DNA from: a virus
Reading direction: 5' to 3' (one strand)
Length of the DNA: 61,959 nt
Virus record (IMG/VR): IMGVR_UViG_3300026274_000003
Coordinates: 1 to 61,959 of that record
In this document: positions 6,416 through 13,864 of the stretch, piece after piece
Numbering within the stretch: the stretch's first letter is position 1
How the letters are laid out: the number at the start of each line of letters is the position of its first letter
The notes under the pieces: model-generated
What the model was told of the DNA's origin: nothing
Seen by the model: only the letters and a program-made list of their open reading frames with translations
Databases searched by the model: none
Program-made: the position numbers and the translations under genes

Positions 6416-7585
6416 ATGAAAAAGATTCCATTAAACAGTCTAGTAGTATTGATTGATATTGATACGAAAGACATCATGGGGAAATTCCCAGATCATGAGT
6501 TCGTCAGTCTCGAACGAGTACAAGCTCGTTTGACTGGAGGTAATGAACGGCCTGATCTGCGAAGTCTCTTCATGCACGAAGTAGAACACGAAGTAGTCAC
6601 CAAATTAATGCTTGGTGAACGAGTAGTTGTTGATATCCCAGATTTGCGGCGTGATGCTCGTATGAATCTGGCTAGGATCGCAATCAGTAAGGGTATGGGC
6701 GTTTTTTACATCGTAGATGACTTGAACGTTCGGCGAGATTTGGCAAGGGGCGATAAGCTTGCTGAAGTGATCGATATCAAGAAAGATAGCTTTACTGCTA
6801 TTTTGCCGTTGGATGACAGTGACCTCTTTACGCAAGTGATTCAGAGGGGCTATGAAGGTATTACGGTTGTTCCTGACGTTCATGGAGCATTGCACACAAT
6901 GCTGAATGCAATTCGTTGGGCGCATTGCCGTAATAACTTTTTGCTGTTTCTGGGTGACTTGCTGGATTATGGCGTCGATTCGTTAGAAACGATTGACGAG
7001 GCATACCGCTTAGTCGTTCGAGGGGAAGCGGAAGTAATCAACGGTAACCACGAGAAGAAGATTTATCGTTGGATCACACAGCGTGATGGTGCGTCACACA
7101 TCAAGTTGAGTGAAGCGAACAAAGTAACAACCAGTCGTATTGAAGCACTTGGTGAAGGAGAGATGGAACGTTGGACTTCTCGCTTTCGTGCTCTTTACAA
7201 TATGTCACGTAACCATCGTATTGCTAGGAATTTTGCATTTACACATGGCGCAGTGCATCCTGACATCTGGCGAGTTACTGACAAACGTGTAAGTGGTAAG
7301 TTTGAAGAAATGTGCTTGTTTGGAGAAGTGGACAACGAAATACAACGTAGAGCGGACGGGTATCCAAACCGTGTCTATCGTTGGGTTGACAAGTTGCCGA
7401 ATGATCATATCGCCATTGTGGGGCATGACATTCGAAGCACTGATATTCCGCTTATCCATCAAGGAACAAACGGTGGTCTGGCTATTTTCCTTGATACAGG
7501 GTGTAGTAAGTCAGGTCATTTGAGTACGGTGGACATTAGATTTGTTGATGGTGTGGCAAAGGTTGGTAATTTCAATTCTTTCTAA
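6416..7585 (+). CDS. Pnkp-like metallophosphoesterase with degenerate N-terminal kinase domain
   Basis: A 389-residue protein. Residues ~148-389 are a PP2A-like metallophosphoesterase: D154-x-H156 in VVPDVHGALH, D181 in FLGDLLDYG, NGNHE at 209-213, THG near 275 and GHD near 343. Residues 1-120 align in layout with the polynucleotide kinase domain of bacterial Pnkp (SLERVQARLTGG, VVVDIPDLRRDARMNLARIA). The Walker A loop GxxGxGKS/T, however, is replaced by DIDTKDIMGK, so kinase activity is unlikely. In Pnkp systems the phosphatase removes 2',3'-cyclic or 3' phosphates before ligation. The RNA ligase at 4733 is the obvious partner, and the end-healing role is inference. Confidence 0.75.
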   Translation: MKKIPLNSLVVLIDIDTKDIMGKFPDHEFVSLERVQARLTGGNERPDLRSLFMHEVEHEVVTKLMLGERVVVDIPDLRRDARMNLARIAISKGMGVFYIVDDLNVRRDLARGDKLAEVIDIKKDSFTAILPLDDSDLFTQVIQRGYEGITVVPDVHGALHTMLNAIRWAHCRNNFLLFLGDLLDYGVDSLETIDEAYRLVVRGEAEVINGNHEKKIYRWITQRDGASHIKLSEANKVTTSRIEALGEGEMERWTSRFRALYNMSRNHRIARNFAFTHGAVHPDIWRVTDKRVSGKFEEMCLFGEVDNEIQRRADGYPNRVYRWVDKLPNDHIAIVGHDIRSTDIPLIHQGTNGGLAIFLDTGCSKSGHLSTVDIRFVDGVAKVGNFNSF

Positions 7586-7639
7586 CCATAAAGTACAACT
7601 TTAATGTTCCTAAATAATTAGCCTAAAAAGAAGAAGATT

Positions 7640-8227
7640 ATGGAACGGTATAAACTCGGTATAGGATCCGGCGACGAAGTGCTCGTGTTAAACATGGACG
7701 GTTCGCCAGTCAACGTTCTCCCACTAAGCACTATGGGATGGACAGACGCCGTTAAAGCTTTGTATGCTGATAAAGTTCAACCTATTGCCTATTATGACGA
7801 TTGGGTTGTACGTTCACCATCAATTGAGATGCGCGTGCCGTCTATTGTTATGTCCAAGAGCTACATCAAGCCTGGGCGTGATATGAAGTTTAGCCGTTCC
7901 AATGTTTTCTTGCGCGATGGTCACGTTTGTCAATATTGTGGACACCGCTTTGGTCATGATGATCTCACCATGGACCACGTGGTTCCACGTAAAGACGGTG
8001 GTAGCACCAAGTGGGAAAACATTGTATCGTCATGTGGACCGTGTAACTCGAAGAAGGGTCACTCAACACACATGAAACCGAAGAACAAGCCATATCGTCC
8101 TTCGTACTATGAGATGGCTGATAAGGCGAAATCTAGACCAATTACTATTCGCCACGAAAGTTGGATCGATTATGTTAATTGGCCAGAAGATAAAATTCGG
8201 TTAGTTATCAACAAACATCACAAATAA
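7640..8227 (+). CDS. HNH endonuclease
   Basis: A 195-residue protein of the HNH family whose N-terminus begins VLVLNMDGSPVNVLPLS. The nuclease core lies at residues ~85-140: RSNVFLRDGHVCQYCG, then LTMDHVVPRKDGGSTKWENI and CGPCNSKKG. It shows the two CxxC zinc ligands, the DH catalytic pair and the closing N. Such genes occur both as free-standing homing endonucleases and as chromosome-encoded nucleases of unknown purpose. No intron or disrupted gene is seen nearby, so homing is not supported. The ATG has GAAGAAG upstream. Confidence 0.9.
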   Translation: MERYKLGIGSGDEVLVLNMDGSPVNVLPLSTMGWTDAVKALYADKVQPIAYYDDWVVRSPSIEMRVPSIVMSKSYIKPGRDMKFSRSNVFLRDGHVCQYCGHRFGHDDLTMDHVVPRKDGGSTKWENIVSSCGPCNSKKGHSTHMKPKNKPYRPSYYEMADKAKSRPITIRHESWIDYVNWPEDKIRLVINKHHK

Positions 8228-8230
8228 ATT

Positions 8231-8259
8231 TTGACAGTAAAGGTGGTTCTAATTAGAAT
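8231..8259 (+). promoter_or_regulatory. Sigma70-like promoter overlapping an inverted repeat
   Basis: Consensus TTGACA (8231-8236), 17-bp spacer, TAGAAT (8254-8259). The inverted repeat GGTGGTTCTAA / TTAGAATCACC (8242-8263) covers the -10. It could be an operator or a terminator of the HNH transcript. Confidence 0.65.
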
Positions 8260-8303
8260 CACCCTTACTCAACGATAATAACAACTAAAAAGGAGTTTGA
8301 GTA

Positions 8304-8612
8304 ATGTCAGACATTCAAAACGAAGTTCAAGAACAAGCAGCACCCGTAGCACAAGACCAAGCAGCAATTGGCGTTGTTGATCTGCAAAATGCAGTCAAGA
8401 TCATCGATCACGCAGCTGAGCAAGGTGCTTTCAAGGGCTGGCAAGTTATTGAGCAAGTTATCGCAGTTCGTAACAAGCTGAATGCTTTCGTTACCGCTGC
8501 ATTGGCCGCTCAGCAAGCCGAGCAAGAAGCTGCAAATGCAGCCGCTGCCGCTGCTGCTCCTGCTGCGCCAAAGAAGGTTACTAAGACTAAGGCCGCTAAG
8601 GCCGCTAAGTAA
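8304..8612 (+). CDS. Small protein with Ala/Lys-rich tail, 102 aa
   Basis: Residues 24-66 (IGVVDLQNAVKIIDHAAEQG, then AFKGWQVIEQVIAVRNKL) match a short conserved helical domain common in T4-like cyanophages, whose function is unknown. The C-terminal 35 residues are a low-complexity Ala run followed by KKVTKTKAAKAAK, resembling histone H1-like tails and suggesting nucleic-acid binding. It has a strong promoter (8231-8259), a strong ribosome binding site (AAGGAG) and its own terminator at 8630, so high expression as a single gene is likely. Confidence 0.75.
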   Translation: MSDIQNEVQEQAAPVAQDQAAIGVVDLQNAVKIIDHAAEQGAFKGWQVIEQVIAVRNKLNAFVTAALAAQQAEQEAANAAAAAAAPAAPKKVTKTKAAKAAK

Positions 8613-8629
8613 TCGCAGTGCGATAATGT

Positions 8630-8664
8630 GGTTAGATGGACATTGCGCTCCATCTAACCTTTTT
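8630..8664 (+). terminator. Rho-independent terminator
   Basis: Stem GGTTAGATGG / CCATCTAACC with a 10-nt loop followed by TTTTT. It separates the 8304 and 8684 genes. Confidence 0.9.
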
Positions 8665-8683
8665 CATACCCCAAGGATTAACC

Positions 8684-9379
8684 ATGTCACAAATTAAAAA
8701 GCACTTCGGCAAGATCAAGTCAACTGACCGCCGTTGCGTGGTAGTTTTCATGCAATTGCCAGATGCACTCGATAAGGCATTGATCATCGACGTGGAAGCA
8801 TTGCCACCACGTTTTGAACAGATTATCTCAGAAATTCTGAATGCACCAGCAGGTCAGAACGAAAAGAATCTGGCTGATTACATGAATACCCGCCAAGTGC
8901 CAGAAACAGGTCGTTCAGTATTGAACGAATTCCATGCGAATGGTTTCCTGCGTGTCGAGCCAATCACCAACGTCATCATGTTACCAAACCCAAGCCAGCC
9001 AATCCCATTGGTTGACATTCTGAAGTCTATGGGTACACTCCCCGATTCAGTAGAAATGGATGCGGTCAAGGAAGCAGACAAGTTCAACATTATCGTGAAC
9101 AACTTGAATGCATCTAAGAGCGAAGAGCGCATGCAAATGGCATCAAACATGCTATATGAAGCTGAACTGTTGGAAGCTGAAGCCGCAAAGAAGCGCGAAC
9201 AAGCTTACCAGTATGTACCAGCAATGCGTCCCCCAAAGAAGACAAATGCAATGGCAGCACCGACAGTTGCAGTAGCAACTACGGCTGATGAAGCTGTGGC
9301 TGAGACCAAGAAGTCAGGTCGTGGTGGTGATCGTCGTTCTTCGACAAAGTCAGAGAAGCAACCCAAGGCTGCTGAATAA
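8684..9379 (+). CDS. Conserved T4-like phage hypothetical protein, 231 aa
   Basis: The ATG at 8684 was chosen because AAGGA lies ~9 nt before it. The N-terminal 140 residues form an alpha/beta domain (CVVVFMQLPDALDKALIID, LPPRFEQIISEILNAPAGQ) ending in a VIMLPNPSQPIPLVDIL segment, an arrangement seen in conserved proteins of cyanophage-type T4-like phages. Residues ~150-185 form a charged helix (coiled-coil-like). The last 35 residues are low complexity and basic (KKSGRGGDRRSSTKSEKQPK). The function is not established. The basic tail suggests contact with nucleic acid or a charged partner. Confidence 0.7.
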   Translation: MSQIKKHFGKIKSTDRRCVVVFMQLPDALDKALIIDVEALPPRFEQIISEILNAPAGQNEKNLADYMNTRQVPETGRSVLNEFHANGFLRVEPITNVIMLPNPSQPIPLVDILKSMGTLPDSVEMDAVKEADKFNIIVNNLNASKSEERMQMASNMLYEAELLEAEAAKKREQAYQYVPAMRPPKKTNAMAAPTVAVATTADEAVAETKKSGRGGDRRSSTKSEKQPKAAE

Positions 9380-9380
9380 T

Positions 9381-9668
9381 ATGCAGGCTAAAGTCCTAGC
9401 GATTGTTGAACGCATAGTGGCTGAACGAGATCGCCAGAAAACTTTGCCAGGTTCAGAATGGGATAGCAAGAATTCAGTCAATGACTGGATTGCTATCGCC
9501 AGTCACTATTTGACCCAGCAAGCAAAGCGTAAAAGCTCTTCTCGTTTCACACGAGGGATTTCGCTCACACAAGAAGATTTTGAAGATGATCTGATAAAGG
9601 CTGCTGCTGTTATTCTAGCCGCCCTTGAATTTTCAGATACTTTGAAGTCCAATGGTGAATTGTCGTAA
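9381..9668 (+). CDS. Hypothetical protein, 95 aa
   Basis: Starts at an ATG one base after the upstream stop, so it is translated in the same operon. The pattern VERIVAERDRQKTLPGSEWD, then NSVNDWIAIASHYL and DLIKAAAVILAALEF resembles small helical phage proteins of the MazG-like or dATP/dGTP-related type. I cannot see the metal-binding ExxE set clearly, so no enzyme is claimed. A terminator follows at 9679. Confidence 0.6.
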   Translation: MQAKVLAIVERIVAERDRQKTLPGSEWDSKNSVNDWIAIASHYLTQQAKRKSSSRFTRGISLTQEDFEDDLIKAAAVILAALEFSDTLKSNGELS

Positions 9669-9678
9669 TTGACAAGAC

Positions 9679-9706
9679 AAAAGCCCCGGCAAGTTCGGGG
9701 CTTTTT
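9679..9706 (+). terminator. Rho-independent terminator
   Basis: Stem AAAAGCCCCG / CGGGGCTTTT with a 7-nt loop and T run. The arms are identical to the terminator at 181-209. Confidence 0.88.
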
Positions 9707-9727
9707 GCCAACTGGAATAAGAGAAAT

Positions 9728-9946
9728 ATGAAAGACCTTCCAGCTCCCACCAGGGAACAAATAAGATCATATTTTGAAGGCACAAAACATATGTCTGAAG
9801 AATATGTAGCACAATTGATTACCACATGCCATACGGTATTGGTAGAGATGCGCAAGGAACAAATTGTGCGTGAACAAAATCCACAAGTCCAGGCGTTATA
9901 CGAACAGTATCGCCGGGCAATTAATTCGGTAGATAATAATGGGTAA
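9728..9946 (+). CDS. Hypothetical protein, 72 aa
   Basis: A small, charged, mainly helical protein (APTREQIRSYFEG, EEYVAQLITTCHTVLVEMRK) that I do not recognise. The ATG has an AAGAGAAA ribosome binding site. It follows a terminator directly and no clear promoter was seen, so it may depend on read-through. Its 3' end precedes the next ATG (9987) by 40 bp. Confidence 0.55.
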   Translation: MKDLPAPTREQIRSYFEGTKHMSEEYVAQLITTCHTVLVEMRKEQIVREQNPQVQALYEQYRRAINSVDNNG

Positions 9947-9986
9947 CCGTCAAGTAAATACGAATGGACACTTTGCGGAGAGCAAT

Positions 9987-10250
9987 ATGAGCAAGCCCGA
10001 CATTCTCGATGAAATTATTAGCCAACTTGATACAGAAGAAATTCCTGCCGAATTCATTCTGTTGGCAAAAGTACGTACCGTACTTGGTGAAGAACTTATC
10101 ATTAACGGTTCCGATTTAGAATCAATGATGACCAATAAACCAGATCAAATCGCGGATGTGCGAGTGATCTTAGACGTCAAAAAGATTCGACAAGCTATCG
10201 TTAAAACAACTAACGCGATCTTGTTGGCAGCTAGAATCGATAAAGCGTAA
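9987..10250 (+). CDS. Conserved phage hypothetical protein, 87 aa
   Basis: The ATG at 9987 was preferred to the one at 9939 because GGAGAG lies 6-7 nt before it. The protein has an ordered small alpha/beta pattern (EFILLAKVRTVLGEELIING, then DLESMM and IADVRVILDVKKIRQAIVKT). The closing DVRVILDVKKIR signature recurs in small T4-like phage proteins of unknown role. It ends just before the branched hairpin at 10275. Confidence 0.65.
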   Translation: MSKPDILDEIISQLDTEEIPAEFILLAKVRTVLGEELIINGSDLESMMTNKPDQIADVRVILDVKKIRQAIVKTTNAILLAARIDKA

Positions 10251-10274
10251 ATTTTTACACCTTCGCAATTAGAC

Positions 10275-10323
10275 AAGTCCTCGACTTTGCCATATACTTT
10301 GGCAAACAATCGAGGACTTTCTT
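10275..10323 (+). terminator. Nested long hairpin, terminator and possible promoter
   Basis: The outer stem AAGTCCTCGA / TCGAGGACTT encloses the inner stem TTTGCCA / TGGCAAA, and TTTCTT follows. The loop region TATACT (10292-10297), with TTAGAC 18 bp upstream, could also act as a -10/-35 for the 10325 gene. A promoter would then be embedded in the hairpin. Confidence 0.6.
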
Positions 10324-10324
10324 C

Positions 10325-10615
10325 ATGCAAGACACTCAAGAACGAATGATCGAGAAACAAGCTCGAATTATTTCTGATCTCAACAGATCAATATTAGATC
10401 TCAAAAAACAAGCTAACAAGCTAATGGAACGACTCAAGAAGTGTGAGTCACAAGCAGCAATGTATAACCTCATTGAGGAACTTGTTGCAAAACACCCAAA
10501 TCTATCTGACAACTGGTCCGACTTCCTCATGATGCTAAAAATGGTCGAAGGGGGAGTGGAAGAGCAATTCAAACAACTGATGGTGCCAGATTATCGTCCA
10601 TACAACGTAGAATGA
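10325..10615 (+). CDS. Coiled-coil small protein, tandem paralogue 1 of 4
   Basis: A 96-residue protein. The N-terminal half is a continuous heptad-rich helix (IEKQARIISDLNRSILDLKK). The C-terminal half holds the motif shared by all four tandem genes, here NWSDFLMMLKM followed by EEQFKQLM. No enzyme motif is present. It is the first of four adjacent, overlapping genes that look like successive duplications, and they run without a break into DHFR. Likely a small oligomeric protein of unknown function, perhaps forming hetero-coiled-coils with its paralogues. Confidence 0.7.
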   Translation: MQDTQERMIEKQARIISDLNRSILDLKKQANKLMERLKKCESQAAMYNLIEELVAKHPNLSDNWSDFLMMLKMVEGGVEEQFKQLMVPDYRPYNVE

Positions 10616-11016
10616 CTAGCCAAGTATCCACTGAAGTTAATGTTGGCTTAGCTTTGTTCCATAAGATGGTTGATGCTCAGATGGAAGCTGCGCAATGGAA
10701 AGCGAAATACGAAGAACTCGCCAATCAAACGCTTGATTCAAAACTAGAGCTAGCACAACAGCAAGCGGCTGGGTGGTGGACCAAATACGTGGATGCGAGA
10801 GATCTGAATATCCGCCATAGTAAAAACCACGAAGAATTAGTCGCTCGAATCAACGATCTGTCGAAATTCAAAAGCCTATATACCTGCTGGACTACGCTAT
10901 GTGATGATCCACGATTTACTGACAGTTTGTCAGATTTGATGTTGATTATGAAACTATCAGAACCGGACTTATTCGCTGAATATGAACTCCATGCAAAGAG
11001 ATGCAAAAATGAATGA
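10612..11016 (+). CDS. Coiled-coil small protein, tandem paralogue 2 of 4
   Basis: A 134-residue protein starting at ATGA overlap with the previous stop. A helical, Gln- and Lys-rich N-terminal 80 residues (MEAAQWKAKYEELANQTLD, LELAQQQAAGWWTKYVDA) precedes the shared C-terminal motif, here SLSDLMLIMKL-SEPDLFAEY. It is the longest of the four copies, and the Trp at the start of the shared motif is replaced by Ser. Function unknown. Confidence 0.7.
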   Translation: MTSQVSTEVNVGLALFHKMVDAQMEAAQWKAKYEELANQTLDSKLELAQQQAAGWWTKYVDARDLNIRHSKNHEELVARINDLSKFKSLYTCWTTLCDDPRFTDSLSDLMLIMKLSEPDLFAEYELHAKRCKNE

Positions 11017-11299
11017 TCAACATACTATTGATACCCTGACTAACATGCTGAACGCGACGAAAGAACAGTTCGCCCAAGCAGATGCTGCATACCATATGCA
11101 GAAACAAGCAAATTCACAACTGCAACGCGACTTGAACGTACGAGTATTAGAAGCAGAACTCTATCGTGTTCTTATTCAAGCAATTGAAGAAAATGAAAAT
11201 CTGCAAGATGCCTGGACCGATCTAATGATGATGTTCAAGCTTACTGTGCCAGGTGCAGAAGATAAATTCAATGCCGTTTTGAGAACATTCCCACGATGA
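11009..11299 (+). CDS. Coiled-coil small protein, tandem paralogue 3 of 4
   Basis: The ATG at 11009 was preferred over 10982 because AAAGAG precedes it and it overlaps the upstream stop by only 8 bp. The 96-residue product has a coiled-coil-like N-terminus (IDTLTNMLNATKEQFAQADA) and the shared C-terminal motif AWTDLMMMFKL-TVPGAEDKF. It is closest to copies 1 and 4 in motif and length. Function unknown. Confidence 0.7.
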   Translation: MNDQHTIDTLTNMLNATKEQFAQADAAYHMQKQANSQLQRDLNVRVLEAELYRVLIQAIEENENLQDAWTDLMMMFKLTVPGAEDKFNAVLRTFPR

Positions 11300-11631
11300 C
11301 TGTACCCGAGAAAATAAAGCTTTCGGCTGATGAAATTGAGCACTACAACCAAAGTGTTAAAAAGTTCAACGATTTTCACGAGCACGAATTGGAGATCGCC
11401 AAACGTGACAACGAGATTAGCAATCTGAACTATACGGTAAAGAGATTACAGAACAATCTAGATAAGTTCGTGGAATACGACATCAAGGGTAGGATGCTCG
11501 AATTGATCGAAAAGAAGTGCGAAGAGTATGACGGTATTAGAGATCAGTGGACAGATTTGCTGATGACCCTCAAACTTATCTATCCTGACATCGAAGCAGA
11601 ATTCAAACAAATAATACAACAAACATCATGA
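11296..11631 (+). CDS. Coiled-coil small protein, tandem paralogue 4 of 4
   Basis: A 111-residue protein starting at an ATGA overlap. The N-terminal helix is highly charged (KKFNDFHEHELEIAKRDNEI). The C-terminus carries the shared motif QWTDLLMTLKL-IYPDIEAEFKQII. Its stop overlaps the DHFR start (ATGA), so the array is translationally coupled to nucleotide-metabolism genes. Function unknown. Confidence 0.7.
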   Translation: MTVPEKIKLSADEIEHYNQSVKKFNDFHEHELEIAKRDNEISNLNYTVKRLQNNLDKFVEYDIKGRMLELIEKKCEEYDGIRDQWTDLLMTLKLIYPDIEAEFKQIIQQTS

Positions 11632-12149
11632 TCGTTTCACTTATAGTTGCCATTGCTGAAAATGGCTGTATTGGTAATAACAATGAATTGCCGTGGCCAC
11701 GCATCAGCGAAGATATGAAATGGTTCAAGACTCATACTGAAGATAAAATTGTCCTCATGGGTTCCAACACATGGCATAGTCTTCCAAAGAAACCACTAGT
11801 CAATCGACTAAATGTGGTCATGACTAAGCAAACTCCTCGTGATTTCCTGGAAAGCGATCTGTCCATTGAGCCCCATTATTTTGTAAATGGTGATCCTCAA
11901 GCAATCGTTGACCAGCTTGTGGTGCGTTATCCGCACCACCAAGAGCTTATGGTTATTGGAGGAGCGCAGGTATACAATCAGTTTGCCAAGCTGGCAGACA
12001 GGCTCTACGTCACTCGTATAGGTAAAGCCTTTGAGGGTGATTGCTTCCTAGAAATAAACACTACCGACTTTGAAGAACCATTCTTTTCGCATGAATCGAA
12101 GGGAGATGACTTCACCGTCACATATGAAATAAGAGACAGAAAAGTATGA
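11628..12149 (+). CDS. folA: Dihydrofolate reductase
   Basis: A 173-residue protein of normal DHFR length. Visible are the N-terminal strand IVSLIVAIAENGCIGNNNEL, PW at 22-23, the catalytic acid in PRISEDMKWF (Asp near 29), the NADPH-binding segment VLMGSNTWHSLP, LNVVMTKQ and the ELMVIGGAQVYNQF motif. It regenerates tetrahydrofolate after thymidylate synthase makes dTMP. The coding frames of DHFR and thymidylate synthase overlap by 4 bp (ATGA). This is the T4 frd-td arrangement. Confidence 0.95.
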   Translation: MIVSLIVAIAENGCIGNNNELPWPRISEDMKWFKTHTEDKIVLMGSNTWHSLPKKPLVNRLNVVMTKQTPRDFLESDLSIEPHYFVNGDPQAIVDQLVVRYPHHQELMVIGGAQVYNQFAKLADRLYVTRIGKAFEGDCFLEINTTDFEEPFFSHESKGDDFTVTYEIRDRKV

Positions 12150-13189
12150 CACATCAAGAACAACAATATCTAGACCTACTACAAAAGATCCTTGATAACG
12201 GGGACGAACGTATGGACCGTACTGGTACGGGCACACTCAGTTTGTTTGGCGAGCAAATGCGTTTTGATCTATCACAGGGGTTTCCAGCAGTTACTACCAA
12301 GAAACTAGCCTGGAAAGCCTGTGTTTCAGAATTACTTTGGTTTATTGAAGGTAGCGGAGATGAGACGCGATTGAAGGAAATCCTTCACGGTGATCGCAAT
12401 AGTGAAAAGGCAACCATTTGGACTGGTAATGCTGAAGCTCCATATTGGAAACCCAAAGCAAAGTTTGAAGGTGACTTAGGACGCATTTATGGTGTAGGCT
12501 GGCGTAGCTGGCGGTCGGCTGTACAATATGTGGGGATACATGATAGCGAACTAGTCTATACGATTAAAGAGACTGACCAGTTACAACAATTGATTGATGG
12601 AATTAAGAATGATCCATTCGGACGGCGACATATTCTAACTGCATGGAATCCAGGCGAACTTGATCAGATGGCATTACCACCATGCCATATGTTTGCACAA
12701 TTCTATGTGTCGAAATGTTCGGTAAATGAACGTTTGCGCATTGCATTAAATAGTGGTCTTACCTATACAATCTCAAACAGTTTCAATATGGATGAGAATA
12801 AGGAAATAGTACATCAAGCATTTGATCAAATGGCTAAAACCTACGCCATTAGTATTCCACGTTATAAGTTGTCATGCCAGATGTACCAACGTTCTGCTGA
12901 TATGTTCCTTGGTGTACCATTTAACATTGCTAGCTATTCACTCTTCACTCATATGATTGCACAAGTTTGTGACTTGGCTGTTGGTGATTTCGTACATACG
13001 TTGGGTGATGCGCATGTATATTCAAATCACGTTGAACAAACGAAAGAACAAATTAGTCGTACTCCCTTGGCATTACCAACATTGTGGTTGAATCCTGAAA
13101 TCAAGGATATCACACAGTTTACGATGAACGATGTCCGCTTGGATGGTTATCAGCACCATTCGCCTATCAAAGCTGCCATGGCTGTTTAA
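12146..13189 (+). CDS. thyA: Thymidylate synthase with a ~50-residue insertion
   Basis: A 347-residue protein; typical ThyA is ~264. The catalytic cysteine is Cys180 in ALPPCHMFAQFYV. The dUMP-binding set is visible: RSWRS region, CQMYQRSADMFLGVPFNIAS with Asn260 (the residue that favours dUMP over dCMP), and GDAHVYSNHVEQT. Extra length comes from two places: ~30 residues near 80-115 and about 50 residues (191-241) inserted between FYVS and LSCQMYQRS. Substrate is therefore most likely dUMP with methylene-tetrahydrofolate. A hydroxymethylase variant is less likely but not excluded. It closes the plus-strand operon. Confidence 0.94.
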   Translation: MTHQEQQYLDLLQKILDNGDERMDRTGTGTLSLFGEQMRFDLSQGFPAVTTKKLAWKACVSELLWFIEGSGDETRLKEILHGDRNSEKATIWTGNAEAPYWKPKAKFEGDLGRIYGVGWRSWRSAVQYVGIHDSELVYTIKETDQLQQLIDGIKNDPFGRRHILTAWNPGELDQMALPPCHMFAQFYVSKCSVNERLRIALNSGLTYTISNSFNMDENKEIVHQAFDQMAKTYAISIPRYKLSCQMYQRSADMFLGVPFNIASYSLFTHMIAQVCDLAVGDFVHTLGDAHVYSNHVEQTKEQISRTPLALPTLWLNPEIKDITQFTMNDVRLDGYQHHSPIKAAMAV

Positions 13190-13204
13190 GCCAGCTGAAG
13201 AAAT

Positions 13205-13234
13205 AACGAAGGCGCCTTAAAAGGCGCCTTCGTT
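13205..13234. terminator. Bidirectional terminator between convergent genes
   Basis: Stem AACGAAGGCGCCTT / AAGGCGCCTTCGTT with an AA loop. It lies between thymidylate synthase (plus) and the fibre-associated gene ending at 13250 (minus). Confidence 0.85.
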
Positions 13235-13249
13235 ACGATTGGAAAAGCA

Positions 13250-13855
13250 TTAGCTAATAGAGATCACATTACTGGGGAAAGTAGCGGTACCACCATTTGC
13301 AAGAGCAATCATTGTCTGCTTGCACGCTGATACGTATTGTGCTGTTGCTTTGGCAAATGCCATAAACACAGCAGTACTTGGAAACGTATGAACGGCACCG
13401 GTAATGTCAGCCCAATCAATAGTTTCAGCATCAGTGGTGAATTCTTGAAACGTAGATATAAACTGAGCTTCAGAACTAATATTGGCTTGATCATCAGGAC
13501 TCACACCATATGTACCGTTTAATGCCGCTGTTGATGCACTCGTTACCACTACTCCATTAGAAATAGCGGCCGCATATTGTTGATCAAGTGTTAATGGTGG
13601 CGCCATATAAGCAGCAATGTCACCATACTTACCAGCGATCAAATCAGCAAAAAGCTGTTGACCATGAACTTCAACATCGTCAGCTCTGGCATTAAATGGA
13701 ATACCAGTACTTGGTATGGCTGGATTATTAGGAAAGGTCACAATACAGTGAATTTCAGTGTCATCAGCACTAGTGTAAGTTGCATTAGTAACCGTACCAA
13801 TATCGTATATAGTGGTCGTGGGTGTTGGAATTATAGGGGTGGTAGTATCAGTCAT
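13250..13855 (-). CDS. Tail fibre-associated protein, DUF4376-like
   Basis: A 201-residue protein with a low-complexity Thr/Pro start. A helical C-terminal domain contains NGTYGVSPDDQANISSEAQF, then TIDWADITGAVHTFPSTAVF and a long helix AKATAQYVSACKQT. This matches the DUF4376 layout often found at the end of phage tail fibre operons. It probably is part of, or assists assembly of, the distal fibre encoded just upstream at 13865. The ATG has AAGGAA 9 nt before it. The TATAAATA octamer before the 13865 gene likely drives both. Confidence 0.7.
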   Translation of the reverse strand: MTDTTTPIIPTPTTTIYDIGTVTNATYTSADDTEIHCIVTFPNNPAIPSTGIPFNARADDVEVHGQQLFADLIAGKYGDIAAYMAPPLTLDQQYAAAISNGVVVTSASTAALNGTYGVSPDDQANISSEAQFISTFQEFTTDAETIDWADITGAVHTFPSTAVFMAFAKATAQYVSACKQTMIALANGGTATFPSNVISIS

Positions 13856-13864
13856 AATTATTCC

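Noticed and set aside
7600-7632. Late promoter TAAATAA before the HNH gene
   Set aside because: It is only a partial match to TATAAATA, in an AT-rich gap on the strand carrying non-virion genes.
7640-8227. Homing endonuclease tied to an intron
   Set aside because: Neighbouring genes are uninterrupted and the HNH protein belongs to a family widely found free-standing. No split gene is visible in the window.
8238-8266. Simple terminator of the HNH gene
   Set aside because: The inverted repeat has no T run and overlaps a consensus promoter, so an operator is at least as likely. It was reported with the promoter instead.
12146-13189. dCMP hydroxymethylase rather than thymidylate synthase
   Set aside because: Asn260 in VPFNIAS is the dUMP-specifying residue; dCMP hydroxymethylases have Asp there.
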